From positions 44,432-108,431 of the forward strand of contig NZ_JNCA01000022.1 in assembly GCF_000695795.1 (NCBI RefSeq): DNA of 64,000 nt. The letters run 5' to 3'. A program made the translations under genes and the position numbers. Source of the DNA: Flavobacterium seoulense (GTDB lineage Bacteria; Bacteroidota; Bacteroidia; Flavobacteriales; Flavobacteriaceae). Shown one piece after another: positions 34,612 to 42,923 of this stretch (position 1 is the first letter of the stretch; each line of letters starts with the position of its first letter). The notes under the pieces were generated by a model. The model worked only from the letters and a program-made list of their open reading frames with translations. It ran no database searches and had not been told where the DNA came from.

Positions 34612-34897
34612 TATACCAGCTATCTATTTCGTTTTCTAAATCTTCTTGCGAAATAAATCTTCCATTTTTAAAATCTTCAATTCCTTTGTCAATTTCTTGG
34701 TTGTATTGATTCAAAGTTAAAGGTTTTCCAGTTGAATCGTAAGCTACAATAGGTTCAGATACAATGTTATTTTGATTGTCTGTAAAGGCTGTATCTTCTA
34801 AATAATTATCAAAAACAGATGAAACGATACGTAATAAACGTTCGTCAGCATTTTCAATTTGCATTTGAATTTTATGTTTTAATTCCGCAACTCCCAT
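34604..34897 (-). CDS. Antitoxin partner of the ParE/RelE toxin
   Basis: The 97-residue acidic protein directly upstream of the toxin has an N-terminal helix-rich segment (ELKHKIQMQIENADERLLRIV) and a C-terminal part with LTLNQYNQEIDKGIEDFKNGRFISQEDLENEIDSW, the typical toxin-wrapping tail of flavobacterial ParD-like antitoxins. It should bind and neutralise the toxin and may repress its own promoter. A -7 box (34917-34924) lies 20 bases upstream. Confidence 0.83.
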   Translation of the reverse strand: MGVAELKHKIQMQIENADERLLRIVSSVFDNYLEDTAFTDNQNNIVSEPIVAYDSTGKPLTLNQYNQEIDKGIEDFKNGRFISQEDLENEIDSWYNE

Positions 34898-34916
34898 AAC
34901 TGATTGTTTTACAAAA

Positions 34917-34924
34917 CAAAGTTA
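34917..34924 (-). promoter_or_regulatory. -7 box for the antitoxin operon
   Basis: The minus strand reads TAACTTTG (TAnnTTTG), 20 bases upstream of the antitoxin ATG. Confidence 0.45.
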
Positions 34925-34976
34925 CAAAATATAAGTTTGTTGCTTAGAAAAATTAAGTATAATTCAAAATTGTAAT

Positions 34977-34984
34977 TAACTTTG
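34977..34984 (+). promoter_or_regulatory. -7 box for rlmN
   Basis: TAACTTTG matches TAnnTTTG but ends only 4 bases before the rlmN ATG, so transcription would start at or next to the start codon. Confidence 0.45.
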
Positions 34985-34988
34985 CATC

Positions 34989-36029
34989 ATGATTGAGAAA
35001 AAAGACATACGAGCCTTATCTAAAGAAGAGTTACGCGATTTTTTTGTGACTAACAGGGATAAAGCATTTCGTGGAAATCAGGTTTATGAATGGTTGTGGA
35101 GCAAAGGTGCGCACAGTTTTGAGGATATGACTAATATTTCTAAAGGAACTCGTGGTATGCTGGAAGCTAACTTTGTAATCAATCATATCAAGGTAGATAC
35201 CATGCAGCGTTCAGAAGATGGAACGGTGAAAAATGCCGTGCGTTTACATGATGGTTTGGTGGTCGAATCAGTATTAATTCCTACTGAAACACGTACTACT
35301 GCCTGTGTTTCCAGTCAGGTAGGTTGTAGTTTAGATTGTAATTTTTGTGCTACAGCAAGATTGAAAAGAATGCGAAATCTGGAGCCTGGAGAAATTTATG
35401 ATCAGGTTTTGGCAATCGATCGCGAAAGCCGTTTGTATTACAACCATCCGTTGTCAAATATCGTTTTTATGGGAATGGGAGAGCCATTGATGAATTATAA
35501 TAATGTTATTAAGGCAATCTCTATGATTACTTCGGAAGAAGGTTTAGGGATGTCTCCAAAGCGAATTATGGTTTCTACTTCGGGAATTCCAAAAATGATT
35601 AAGAAAATGGCCGATGATGAGGTGAAATTCAAATTGGCAGTTTCGTTGCATTCGGCAATTGATGAAATCAGAGCCAGAATCATGCCTTTTAGTAAAAACT
35701 TTCCATTAGCTGATTTGCGTGAAGCTTTAGAATATTGGTATCGAAAAACTAAAAGCAAAATTTCCTATGAATATGTGGTTTGGAAAGGAATTAATGATAA
35801 TAAAGCTTCGGTAGATGCTTTGGTTAAATTCTGTAAATATGTTCCTTGCAAAGTAAATTTGATTGAGTACAATCCTATTGATGATGGTGAATTCCAGCAG
35901 GCTTCGGAAGAGTCAATCAATGCTTATATCAAAGCACTTGAAGCAATTGGAGTTGTAGTGAAAGTGAGAAGAAGCCGAGGAAAAGATATTGATGCCGCTT
36001 GTGGACAATTAGCCAATAAAGAAGCATAA
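34989..36029 (+). CDS. rlmN: 23S rRNA (adenine2503-C2) / tRNA methyltransferase RlmN
   Basis: The 346-residue radical SAM enzyme has the cluster motif CSLDCNFC (Cys113, Cys117, Cys120) and the C-terminal catalytic Cys in DIDAACGQL. It adds a C2 methyl group to A2503 of 23S rRNA, and in other bacteria to A37 of some tRNAs, via a methyl-cysteine intermediate. The N-terminal HhH-like region (FRGNQVYEWLWSKGAHSFEDMT) and VFMGMGEPLMNYNN are diagnostic. The start is the ATG 4 bases after the -7 box, so the transcript may be leaderless or nearly so. Confidence 0.96.
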   Translation: MIEKKDIRALSKEELRDFFVTNRDKAFRGNQVYEWLWSKGAHSFEDMTNISKGTRGMLEANFVINHIKVDTMQRSEDGTVKNAVRLHDGLVVESVLIPTETRTTACVSSQVGCSLDCNFCATARLKRMRNLEPGEIYDQVLAIDRESRLYYNHPLSNIVFMGMGEPLMNYNNVIKAISMITSEEGLGMSPKRIMVSTSGIPKMIKKMADDEVKFKLAVSLHSAIDEIRARIMPFSKNFPLADLREALEYWYRKTKSKISYEYVVWKGINDNKASVDALVKFCKYVPCKVNLIEYNPIDDGEFQQASEESINAYIKALEAIGVVVKVRRSRGKDIDAACGQLANKEA

Positions 36030-36078
36030 AAAGAGGTTTAGTTTATGAAAAAAGTTGCTGTTTTTGTTTTGAAAGCAG

Positions 36079-36086
36079 TATATTTG
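36079..36086 (+). promoter_or_regulatory. -7 box for the polyprenyl synthase gene
   Basis: TATATTTG matches TAnnTTTG, with a TTG at 36055-36057 (spacer 21). It is 7 bases before the start codon. Confidence 0.45.
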
Positions 36087-36093
36087 GTCTCGA

Positions 36094-37071
36094 ATGAATA
36101 TTACTTCACAAATAAAACAGCCCATTTTTAATGAAATGGAACTTTTCGAAAAAAAGTTCTACGAATCGATGACTTCAAAAGTGGCTTTGTTGAACAGAAT
36201 CACTTATTACATTGTAAACCGAAAAGGAAAACAGATGCGGCCGATGTTTGTTTTTCTAACTGCAAAAATGATTTCTGGCGGAGTTGTAAACGAAAGAACC
36301 TACCGTGGAGCTTCGGTTATTGAGTTGATTCATACGGCGACTTTGGTTCATGATGACGTGGTGGATGATAGTAATCGTCGCCGTGGATTTTTTTCGATAA
36401 ATGCACTTTGGAAGAATAAAATTGCTGTTCTTGTAGGCGATTATTTATTGTCAAAAGGATTACTGCTTTCTATAGATAATGGCGATTTTGATTTACTTCA
36501 AATTATTTCTGTTGCTGTTCGCGAAATGAGCGAAGGCGAATTACTCCAAATCGAAAAAGCCCGAAGATTAGATATTACCGAAAGCGTTTATTACGAAATT
36601 ATCCGAAAAAAGACCGCTACACTTATTGCTGCTTGTTGTGCTCTTGGTGCCAAATCAGTTTCTGAAGATTTAGTTCAGGTGGAAAATATGCGAAAGTTTG
36701 GGGAGTTGATTGGAATGGCATTTCAAATAAAAGATGATTTGTTTGATTATACTGATGATGCCATTGGTAAACCAACCGGAATTGATATTAAAGAACAAAA
36801 AATGACTTTGCCTTTAATTCATGTTTTGAATACTTGCACTTCTAAAGAAAAATCATGGTTGATTAATTCGATTAAAAACCACAACAAAGACAAAAAAAGA
36901 GTAAAAGAAGTTATTGCTTTTGTCAAAAATAATAACGGCTTGACCTATGCCGAAAATAAAATGGTCGAATTCCAGCAGGAAGCACTTCAGTTACTAGAGA
37001 ATTACCCTAATTCTGACTTTAAAGATGCTTTAATTTTGATGGTAAATTACGTGATTGAAAGAAAAAAATAA
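36094..37071 (+). CDS. Polyprenyl diphosphate synthase (long chain)
   Basis: The 325-residue trans-prenyltransferase has the two Asp-rich motifs that bind the allylic diphosphate through Mg: LVHDDVVDD (about 89-97) and FQIKDDLFDYTDD (about 214-226). KQMRPMFVFLTAKM lies before the first. It extends farnesyl/geranylgeranyl diphosphate with isopentenyl units to make the side chain of a quinone such as menaquinone; chain length is set by residues before the first motif and is not predicted here. Likely the flavobacterial octaprenyl/heptaprenyl-type enzyme. Confidence 0.92.
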   Translation: MNITSQIKQPIFNEMELFEKKFYESMTSKVALLNRITYYIVNRKGKQMRPMFVFLTAKMISGGVVNERTYRGASVIELIHTATLVHDDVVDDSNRRRGFFSINALWKNKIAVLVGDYLLSKGLLLSIDNGDFDLLQIISVAVREMSEGELLQIEKARRLDITESVYYEIIRKKTATLIAACCALGAKSVSEDLVQVENMRKFGELIGMAFQIKDDLFDYTDDAIGKPTGIDIKEQKMTLPLIHVLNTCTSKEKSWLINSIKNHNKDKKRVKEVIAFVKNNNGLTYAENKMVEFQQEALQLLENYPNSDFKDALILMVNYVIERKK

Positions 37072-37079
37072 AATCATTT

Positions 37080-37161
37080 CAATGTCAATTTCAAAAATCA
37101 ATGACAATATCAAATTTTAAATTGATGTTGAAAATTGCTATTGCCATTGCCTTTGATATTG
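37080..37161 (+). repeat. AT-rich repeat segment upstream of dnaG with TTG and hairpin
   Basis: CAATATCAAA (37105-37114) and TTTGATATTG (37152-37161) form a perfect 10-bp inverted repeat around a CAATTGCCATTG-like sequence. A similar CAATTGCCATTG segment precedes murC (54303-54415). It carries the -33 region of dnaG. Confidence 0.5.
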
Positions 37162-37169
37162 TATCTTTG
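37141..37169 (+). promoter_or_regulatory. Promoter of dnaG
   Basis: TTG at 37141-37143 and TATCTTTG at 37162-37169 (TAnnTTTG) are 18 bases apart, near the usual 19. The dnaG ATG is 27 bases downstream. Confidence 0.6.
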
Positions 37170-37196
37170 AATTTCCAAAATTATAGTCTTTAAAAA

Positions 37197-39251
37197 ATGA
37201 TTTCAAAAGCGACCATAGATACTGTTTTCGAAACTGCCCGTGTTGAGGAGGTAATTGGTGATTTTGTGCAATTGAAACGTGCAGGAAGTAATTTTAAAGG
37301 ATTAAGTCCGTTTTCTGATGAGCGTTCGCCATCGTTTATGGTTTCGCCGGCTAAAGGAATTTGGAAAGATTTTAGTACAGGAAAGGGGGGGAATTCAGTT
37401 AAATTTCTGATGGAACACTCTCAGTTTACCTATCCGGAAGCCATTCGCTACTTGGCTAATAAATATAATATCGAGATTGAAGAAACCGAACAAACTGATG
37501 CTGAAAAAGCTATAACAGATGTTCGTGAAAGTATGTATTTGGTTTCGGAATTTGCCAAAGATTATTTCCATAAAACACTTTTAAATACTGAAGAAGGACA
37601 AGCCATCGGACTTTCGTACTTTAAAGAAAGAGGATTTACTTCTGAAACAATAAAGAAATTTTCGTTAGGTTACTCGCCTGAATCTTGGGATGCTTTAACT
37701 AAAGAAGCTTTGGGTAAAGGATATAAACTGGAATTTTTAGAAGGAACCGGTTTGACCATTCCTAGAGAAGACCGACCGTTTGACCGATTCAAAGGTCGTG
37801 TTATGTTTCCTATTCAGAGTATGTCAGGGAGGGTTTTGGGCTTTGGAGGTAGGATTTTAACCAATGATAAAAAAGCGGCAAAATACCTGAATTCTCCGGA
37901 AAGTGAAATTTATCATAAGAGTAAGGTTTTGTATGGTATTTTTCAGGCCAAACAATCTATTGCTAAACTTAATAATTGTTTTTTGGTCGAAGGTTATACT
38001 GATGTGATTCAGTTTAACCAATCGGGGATTGAGAATGTAGTGGCTTCTTCCGGAACTGCTTTAACGCCCGATCAAATTCGATTAATCAACCGATTGACCC
38101 GAAATATTACTGTTCTTTTTGATGGTGATGCCGCTGGACTTCGTGCTTCTGTTCGAGGGATTGATTTGATTCTGGAAGAAGGCATGAACGTAAAAGTGTG
38201 TACTTTTCCTGATGGTGATGATCCTGATAGTTTTGCTAAAAAAACTTCCTATGATGATTTAGTTGCTTATTTAGAAAACAATGCGAAAGATTTTATCCAG
38301 TTTAAAGCTTCGTTATTGATGGATGAAGCTAAGAATGATCCTATCAAGAAAGCCGATTTAATTAGAGATATGGTACAAAGTATTTCTAAAATTCCAGATC
38401 GTATTCAGCGTGAGGTTTATATTCAGGAATGTTCGCGTATTATGGATATTTCTGAGCAGGTGCTTGTTAGTACTTTGGCGCAGTTAATTCAAAAAGATGT
38501 TGCTGAGGTTGCCAAAAAACAAAAACAGGAACAAAAACCTTTTGAAGTTCATAGAAATCAGGCTCCTAAAAATGCGGGATATTCAGGTGGTGATCCGGAA
38601 GATCCTAGATTTGGACCACCAGAAGATTATCCGGGAGAACCGGGATATGCAAATGAGGCTACAGAAAAAGTAGATGTTTTGTATCGTTTAGAGCGAAAAA
38701 TAATCGAAATTTTGCTTTTATATGGTAATAAAACTGAAGAGTTCGAAGATGTTTTAATGAAGACTAATGATGATGGAGAAATCGTGAATGTAACTGAAAT
38801 GAAAACGTATAAAGTTTTTCAGCGCATTTATTTAAGTCTGCAGGAAGATGAGGTTGAATTAGCAAATCCTTTGTTTCGTGGAATTTTTAATGACTTGATT
38901 AATTATTATTTGCAAAACGAAAAATTCAGTTTAGAGCAGTATTTGATGCATTTATCACCAGATTACGCTCAGGAAGTAACCGATATTTTGATGGAAGATG
39001 AACGACTGGTAATGCACAATTGGGAAGGTCAAAATATTTTTCCAAAAACAAAACAGGATACGATCAGTCAAAATGTTTCAGAAACGATACTAACTATGCG
39101 TTGGTATTTAGTAGGGCGAATTATAGAAGAATTAAAAAACTCCATATCACCTGAAGCAGATAATATGGAGTCTTTAATGATGATTAGAGATTATAACGAA
39201 CTTACCCGTGCTTTTTCAAAAAAACTAGGTAGAGTTATGTCTCGTTTTTAA
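37197..39251 (+). CDS. dnaG: DNA primase without zinc-finger ligands
   Basis: The 684-residue protein lays the RNA primers for replication and works with DnaB. Its N-terminal zinc-binding domain keeps the fold (VQLKRAGSNFKGLSPFSDERSPSF) but all four zinc ligands of the CHC2 type are replaced: Ser37, Ser40, Asp58 and Thr61 stand where Cys/His/Cys/Cys are expected. The TOPRIM catalytic core is intact, with FLVEGYTDVIQF and LFDGDAAGLR, and RVLGFGGR before it. The C-terminal DnaB-interacting helical domain is longer than in E. coli, with a low-complexity linker (about 430-490). This zinc loss probably holds for other flavobacteria. Confidence 0.95.
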   Translation: MISKATIDTVFETARVEEVIGDFVQLKRAGSNFKGLSPFSDERSPSFMVSPAKGIWKDFSTGKGGNSVKFLMEHSQFTYPEAIRYLANKYNIEIEETEQTDAEKAITDVRESMYLVSEFAKDYFHKTLLNTEEGQAIGLSYFKERGFTSETIKKFSLGYSPESWDALTKEALGKGYKLEFLEGTGLTIPREDRPFDRFKGRVMFPIQSMSGRVLGFGGRILTNDKKAAKYLNSPESEIYHKSKVLYGIFQAKQSIAKLNNCFLVEGYTDVIQFNQSGIENVVASSGTALTPDQIRLINRLTRNITVLFDGDAAGLRASVRGIDLILEEGMNVKVCTFPDGDDPDSFAKKTSYDDLVAYLENNAKDFIQFKASLLMDEAKNDPIKKADLIRDMVQSISKIPDRIQREVYIQECSRIMDISEQVLVSTLAQLIQKDVAEVAKKQKQEQKPFEVHRNQAPKNAGYSGGDPEDPRFGPPEDYPGEPGYANEATEKVDVLYRLERKIIEILLLYGNKTEEFEDVLMKTNDDGEIVNVTEMKTYKVFQRIYLSLQEDEVELANPLFRGIFNDLINYYLQNEKFSLEQYLMHLSPDYAQEVTDILMEDERLVMHNWEGQNIFPKTKQDTISQNVSETILTMRWYLVGRIIEELKNSISPEADNMESLMMIRDYNELTRAFSKKLGRVMSRF

Positions 39252-39881
39252 TTAAACGATCTCTAAACTTTTAGCTTTGTTTACTAAGTCAACTAAGTTA
39301 GTAACATTTAGTTTAGTTAATAAACGTAATTTGTACGTACTAATGGTTTTTTCGTTCAAACCTAAGATTTCTGCAATCTCGTGGTTTTTCTTTCCACCGC
39401 TTAAATAACGTAAAACTTCTACTTCACGGTTAGAAAGTTTACGGTATAAACGTTCGCTTTTACTTTGTTTAGCAATTAGAGCCAGGTTTTTCTTAACTGT
39501 TTCATTCATGATAATTTTACCTTGATGAACTTTAACAATAGATTGTCCTAATGTCTCTAACTTTTCTTTTTTGTGAACATATCCAGAAACTCCGGCTTTA
39601 ATAGCATTTGGAGCATAAATTTGTTCAGAAAGTCCACTAAAAATGATAATTTTAGTTTTAGGGAAATTCTTTAAAAGCGATTTTACTTCAAAAATACTCG
39701 AAAGTCCTTCTAATTCTAAGTCTAAGACTAAAACGTCTATTTCCTTAGTTAAAAGTATATCTCGAATCATCAAAAAGCTACCTACATTAGCAGCGATTGA
39801 TATGTCTGAATGGTCTTTGAAGTACGATTTTACTCCAAAATGCACTACCGGAAAATTATCGGCAAGACAAACTTTAATCAT
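39252..39881 (-). CDS. NarL/FixJ-family response regulator
   Basis: The 209-residue protein has a receiver domain (about 1-120) with Asp8 (LADNFP), a phosphorylation site Asp54 (DVLVLDLEL) and Lys near residue 103 (YVHKKEKLE), and a LuxR-type helix-turn-helix (LSNREVEVLRYLSGGKKNHEIAEILGLNEKTISTYKLRLLTKL, about 147-190). No histidine kinase is adjacent, so it is an orphan. Its stop codon directly touches the dnaG stop codon (convergent, zero-base gap). Targets unknown. Confidence 0.92.
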   Translation of the reverse strand: MIKVCLADNFPVVHFGVKSYFKDHSDISIAANVGSFLMIRDILLTKEIDVLVLDLELEGLSSIFEVKSLLKNFPKTKIIIFSGLSEQIYAPNAIKAGVSGYVHKKEKLETLGQSIVKVHQGKIIMNETVKKNLALIAKQSKSERLYRKLSNREVEVLRYLSGGKKNHEIAEILGLNEKTISTYKLRLLTKLNVTNLVDLVNKAKSLEIV

Positions 39882-39976
39882 AATTTTTCTTTTTTTAGGG
39901 TTGTATTTGTGTGAATTATATATATAAAATTAGGTAAAAAAAAGGAACTGTACTATTTATTATGGATAAAATCGTA

Positions 39977-40777
39977 TTAAATCCGATTAATTACACAAAC
40001 TGGTATAGGATTCATCTTGTGCTGGTTAATTGTATTGAGTCTTTTGTAGATTTTAAAGACTTCTTTTTCTCTTTTAGTGTAATTGTCTGATGGGGCGTTA
40101 TTTGCATCTTCCAGCATTGCCCATTCCAATTCATCATAACTTGCGCCTAATTGTTGTTCGTCTGTTTTTTCGTCTCCAAACAAACCATCAGAAGGCTGTG
40201 CAGTCAAAATAGAATCAGGAACTTTTAAATATTTAGCCAAAGCAAAAACATCTGATTTCATCAAATCGGCAATCGGACTTAAATCAACACCGCCATCGCC
40301 GTATTTTGTGTAGAATCCTACGCCAAAATCTTCTACTTTATTACCTGTTCCTGCAACTAAAAGTCCGTGAACTCCAGCGTAATAATATAAAGTAGTCATT
40401 CTTAATCGGGCGCGGGTATTAGCTAATGTTAGATTTAATTTGCTATCTTCAAAATCAGTAGGAACTTCGCTTTTAAAAGTTTCGAAAACCGATGTTAAGT
40501 CAGTATGAACACTGTTTACGTTTGGAAAACGTTTTTTTAGTTGTTCGATATGCTCTTTGGCACGACTAACATGACTTGCATGCTGATGTATTGGCATTTC
40601 TACACATAAAACCTTAAATCCGGTTTGAGCACATAAAGAGGAAGTTACAGCCGAATCAACTCCTCCGGAAATTCCTACTACAAAACCATTAACTTTTGTA
40701 TTTTCGGCATAGGTTTTTAACCAATTGACAATTTGAGTGTTTACTTGATCAACGTTGATCGTGCTTATTTTAGTCAT
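39977..40777 (-). CDS. nadE: NAD synthetase (ammonia-dependent)
   Basis: The 266-residue enzyme makes NAD from deamido-NAD, ATP and ammonia, the last step of NAD synthesis. It shows the PP-loop (GISGGVDSAVTSS, about 34-46), HTDLTSVFE, AGTGNKVEDFGVGFYTKYGDGGVD and QPSDGLFGDEKTDEQQLG. It lacks the glutaminase domain and so uses ammonia, or a partner amidotransferase. Length fits the short family. Confidence 0.95.
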   Translation of the reverse strand: MTKISTINVDQVNTQIVNWLKTYAENTKVNGFVVGISGGVDSAVTSSLCAQTGFKVLCVEMPIHQHASHVSRAKEHIEQLKKRFPNVNSVHTDLTSVFETFKSEVPTDFEDSKLNLTLANTRARLRMTTLYYYAGVHGLLVAGTGNKVEDFGVGFYTKYGDGGVDLSPIADLMKSDVFALAKYLKVPDSILTAQPSDGLFGDEKTDEQQLGASYDELEWAMLEDANNAPSDNYTKREKEVFKIYKRLNTINQHKMNPIPVCVINRI

Positions 40778-40807
40778 AAATAGTTCAAATTTTAGCTGTC
40801 AGGAATG

Positions 40808-40815
40808 TATCTTTG
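40808..40815 (+). promoter_or_regulatory. -7 box for gldB-gldC
   Basis: TATCTTTG (TAnnTTTG) is 64 bases before the gldB ATG and faces away from nadE. The spacing to the start suggests a 50-base leader. Confidence 0.4.
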
Positions 40816-40878
40816 CACGAAATCTGAAGTAACATACTGATTATCCTAATTTAATGTTGCAAATTTAATTAAAATAAA

Positions 40879-41838
40879 ATGAAAAGCGGTGTAATTTTCT
40901 TAGTTCTATTTTCCTTTTTTTTGTCTTGTAATACTAAAAATAATACAGAAAAAGAGATTGAAGCTATTCCGGTGGAACTTAAAGTGGTTCGATTTGATAA
41001 AATATTTTTCGAAACACCGCCTCAGGATTTACCTAAGATTCAAAAAGAGTTTCCGTTTTTCTTTCCTGCGGGAAATGATAATGCAGTTTGGTTAGAAAAA
41101 ATGCAAAATCCGCTTTGGCGTGAATTGTATGCTGAAGTTCAAAAGAAATTCTCTGATTTTGATCCTTATAAAAAAGAATTGGAAACTACTTTTCAGCGAA
41201 TTAAATACTATTTTCCAAGAACTAAAATGCCTAAAGTATATACGGTTATTTCCGAAATGGATTATAATAATAAAGTAATTTATGCTGATAGTTTATTGAT
41301 TGTTTCTCTTGAAATGTATTTAGGTAAAGAACATAAATTTTATCAGTTTCCGGAATATTTAAAGCAAAATTTCGAACCAAAGCAATTGTTGCCTGATGCG
41401 GTTGAGAGTTTTTCTAAAAGACAAATGGCACCAGATACAGAAAAAAACTTCTTGGCAGCAATGATTTATTCAGGAAAGCAATTGTATTTAAAAGATATGC
41501 TTTTGTCAGATGATTATACTGATGAAGATAAAATAGGATATACGCCGGCACAGCTGCTTTGGTGTCAGGAAAATGAAAGTTATATGTGGCGTTATTTTAT
41601 TGAAGATCAATTGTTGTATAATGATGATCCTAAATTGATTCCAAGATTTATAAGTCCTGCGCCTTTTTCTAAATTTTATTTAGAGATCGATAATGAATCA
41701 CCGGGAAAGGTAGGAGCGTGGATAGGTTGGCAAATTGTTCGTTCGTATATGAAAAATAATGAAGTATCTTTGCAGCAGTTAATGCACACAAGTGCAAAAG
41801 AAATTTTTGAAAAATCGAAATATAAACCCAAGAAATAA
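40879..41838 (+). CDS. gldB: Gliding motility lipoprotein GldB
   Basis: The 319-residue protein matches GldB of Flavobacterium johnsoniae. It has a lipoprotein signal with lipobox LSCN (Cys17), an N-terminal region IPVELKVVRFDKIFFETPPQDL, and the central YYFPRTKMPKVYTVISEMDYNN. GldB is needed for gliding on surfaces, and is predicted to act at the cell envelope; its exact function is unknown. gldC follows after a 4-base gap, as in F. johnsoniae. This gene is strong evidence that the organism is a gliding flavobacterium or descends from one. Confidence 0.93.
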   Translation: MKSGVIFLVLFSFFLSCNTKNNTEKEIEAIPVELKVVRFDKIFFETPPQDLPKIQKEFPFFFPAGNDNAVWLEKMQNPLWRELYAEVQKKFSDFDPYKKELETTFQRIKYYFPRTKMPKVYTVISEMDYNNKVIYADSLLIVSLEMYLGKEHKFYQFPEYLKQNFEPKQLLPDAVESFSKRQMAPDTEKNFLAAMIYSGKQLYLKDMLLSDDYTDEDKIGYTPAQLLWCQENESYMWRYFIEDQLLYNDDPKLIPRFISPAPFSKFYLEIDNESPGKVGAWIGWQIVRSYMKNNEVSLQQLMHTSAKEIFEKSKYKPKK

Positions 41839-41842
41839 AGTA

Positions 41843-42178
41843 ATGTCAGATAAAAATAAATCAGAAATAAACTTTCTAGTAGAGTTAGACGAAAACCGTA
41901 TTCCGGAAAAATTGTTTTGGACTGCAAAAGACGGCGGAATAGAATTAGAAGAATCAAAAGCAATTATGTTGTCTATTTGGGACAGCAAAGCAAAAGAAAG
42001 TATGCGTATTGATTTGTGGACGAAAGATATGCCTGTTGATGAAATGAAAATTTTCTTTCACCAAACTTTAGTGGCTATGTCGGATACTTTTCAGCGTGCT
42101 ACAAGTGACGAAAAGATGACGGCAACAATGAGAGATTTTTGTGAATATTTTGCAGAAAAATTAGAGTTGACAAAATAG
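41843..42178 (+). CDS. gldC: Gliding motility protein GldC
   Basis: The 111-residue protein (start MSDKNKSEINFLVELDENRIPEK) matches GldC, a small cytoplasmic protein encoded next to gldB. EKLFWTAKDGG, AIMLSIWDSKAKESMRIDLWTKDMPVDEMK and FCEYFAEKLE are typical. It enhances but is not strictly essential for gliding in F. johnsoniae. The frame opens upstream inside gldB, but ATG 41843, 4 bases after the gldB stop, is clearly the start. An AATTCCAAA-type terminator hairpin follows. Confidence 0.92.
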   Translation: MSDKNKSEINFLVELDENRIPEKLFWTAKDGGIELEESKAIMLSIWDSKAKESMRIDLWTKDMPVDEMKIFFHQTLVAMSDTFQRATSDEKMTATMRDFCEYFAEKLELTK

Positions 42179-42194
42179 TTAAACTCCAATAAAG

Positions 42195-42240
42195 AAAATC
42201 CCAAATTCCAAGTTTTATAAATGGAATTTGGGATTTTTTT
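42195..42240. terminator. Terminator hairpin of the AATTCCAAA repeat family
   Basis: A 16-bp perfect stem (AAAATCCCAAATTCCA 42195-42210 with TGGAATTTGGGATTTT 42222-42237) has an 11-base loop and a T tract between convergent gldC and engB. The arm sequence matches the hairpins at 60548 and 62338. Confidence 0.8.
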
Positions 42241-42280
42241 ATTGATTATTGTTTGGGTTTTGGAATTTTTAAATTGGAAT

Positions 42281-42898
42281 TTAGAATCCGTTGTTGTTAA
42301 AAATTTCCTGATTTACTTCGTCAATGTAGCTTAGTACTTCTTCTTTTCCGGTTCCTTCGGTTGAGGAAGTTACAAAATAAGGAGGCATTTCGGCCCAGTG
42401 GTTAGCATACATTTGTTTTTTGTAAGCAGCTACATGAGAGTCGATTTTTACCTTACTGATTTTATCAGCTTTAGTGAAAATGATGCAGAAAGGAATTTCG
42501 CTTTCGCCCATATAACTCATGAATTCAATATCGATAGCTTGTGCTTCATGTCGAATATCAATCAGTACAAAAGCACAGGCTAATTGTTCTCTTTTTTCAA
42601 AATAATCAGTAATAAACTGTTGGAAAACAGATTTAGTTTTTTTAGAAACTTTGGCGTAGCCATATCCGGGTAAATCCACTAAAAACCAGTTTTTGTTAAT
42701 TAAAAAATGGTTGATTAACTGTGTTTTTCCTGGTTTTCCAGAAGTTTTTGCTAAACTTTTATGGTTAGTCAACATGTTGATTAATGATGACTTTCCTACA
42801 TTAGACCTGCCTATAAAAGCATATTCCGGCAAAAAATCCTTTGGACATTTGCTTACATCTGAGTTGCTAATTACGAATTCGGCGGTATTGATTTTCAT
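42281..42898 (-). CDS. engB: Ribosome biogenesis GTPase YsxC/EngB
   Basis: The 205-residue GTPase has all G motifs: GRSNVGKSSLINML (G1), KTQLINHF with the G2 Thr, DLPGYGYAKV (G3), FTKADK (G4) and TSSTEGTGKEEV (G5-like). EngB/YsxC GTPases assist late assembly of the large ribosomal subunit and are essential in many bacteria. Length and start (MKINTAEFVISNSD) are standard. It is followed, 25 bases away, by the hydrolase gene upstream in the same direction, which may be co-transcribed. Confidence 0.95.
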   Translation of the reverse strand: MKINTAEFVISNSDVSKCPKDFLPEYAFIGRSNVGKSSLINMLTNHKSLAKTSGKPGKTQLINHFLINKNWFLVDLPGYGYAKVSKKTKSVFQQFITDYFEKREQLACAFVLIDIRHEAQAIDIEFMSYMGESEIPFCIIFTKADKISKVKIDSHVAAYKKQMYANHWAEMPPYFVTSSTEGTGKEEVLSYIDEVNQEIFNNNGF

Positions 42899-42923
42899 GT
42901 TTTCTTATTTAAAAAAAGCTATT

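Noticed and set aside
36045..36131. A 28-codon reading frame (MKKVAVFVLK) just before the polyprenyl synthase
   Set aside because: It overlaps the promoter box and start codon of a clear gene, shows no conserved feature and has no visible promoter of its own.
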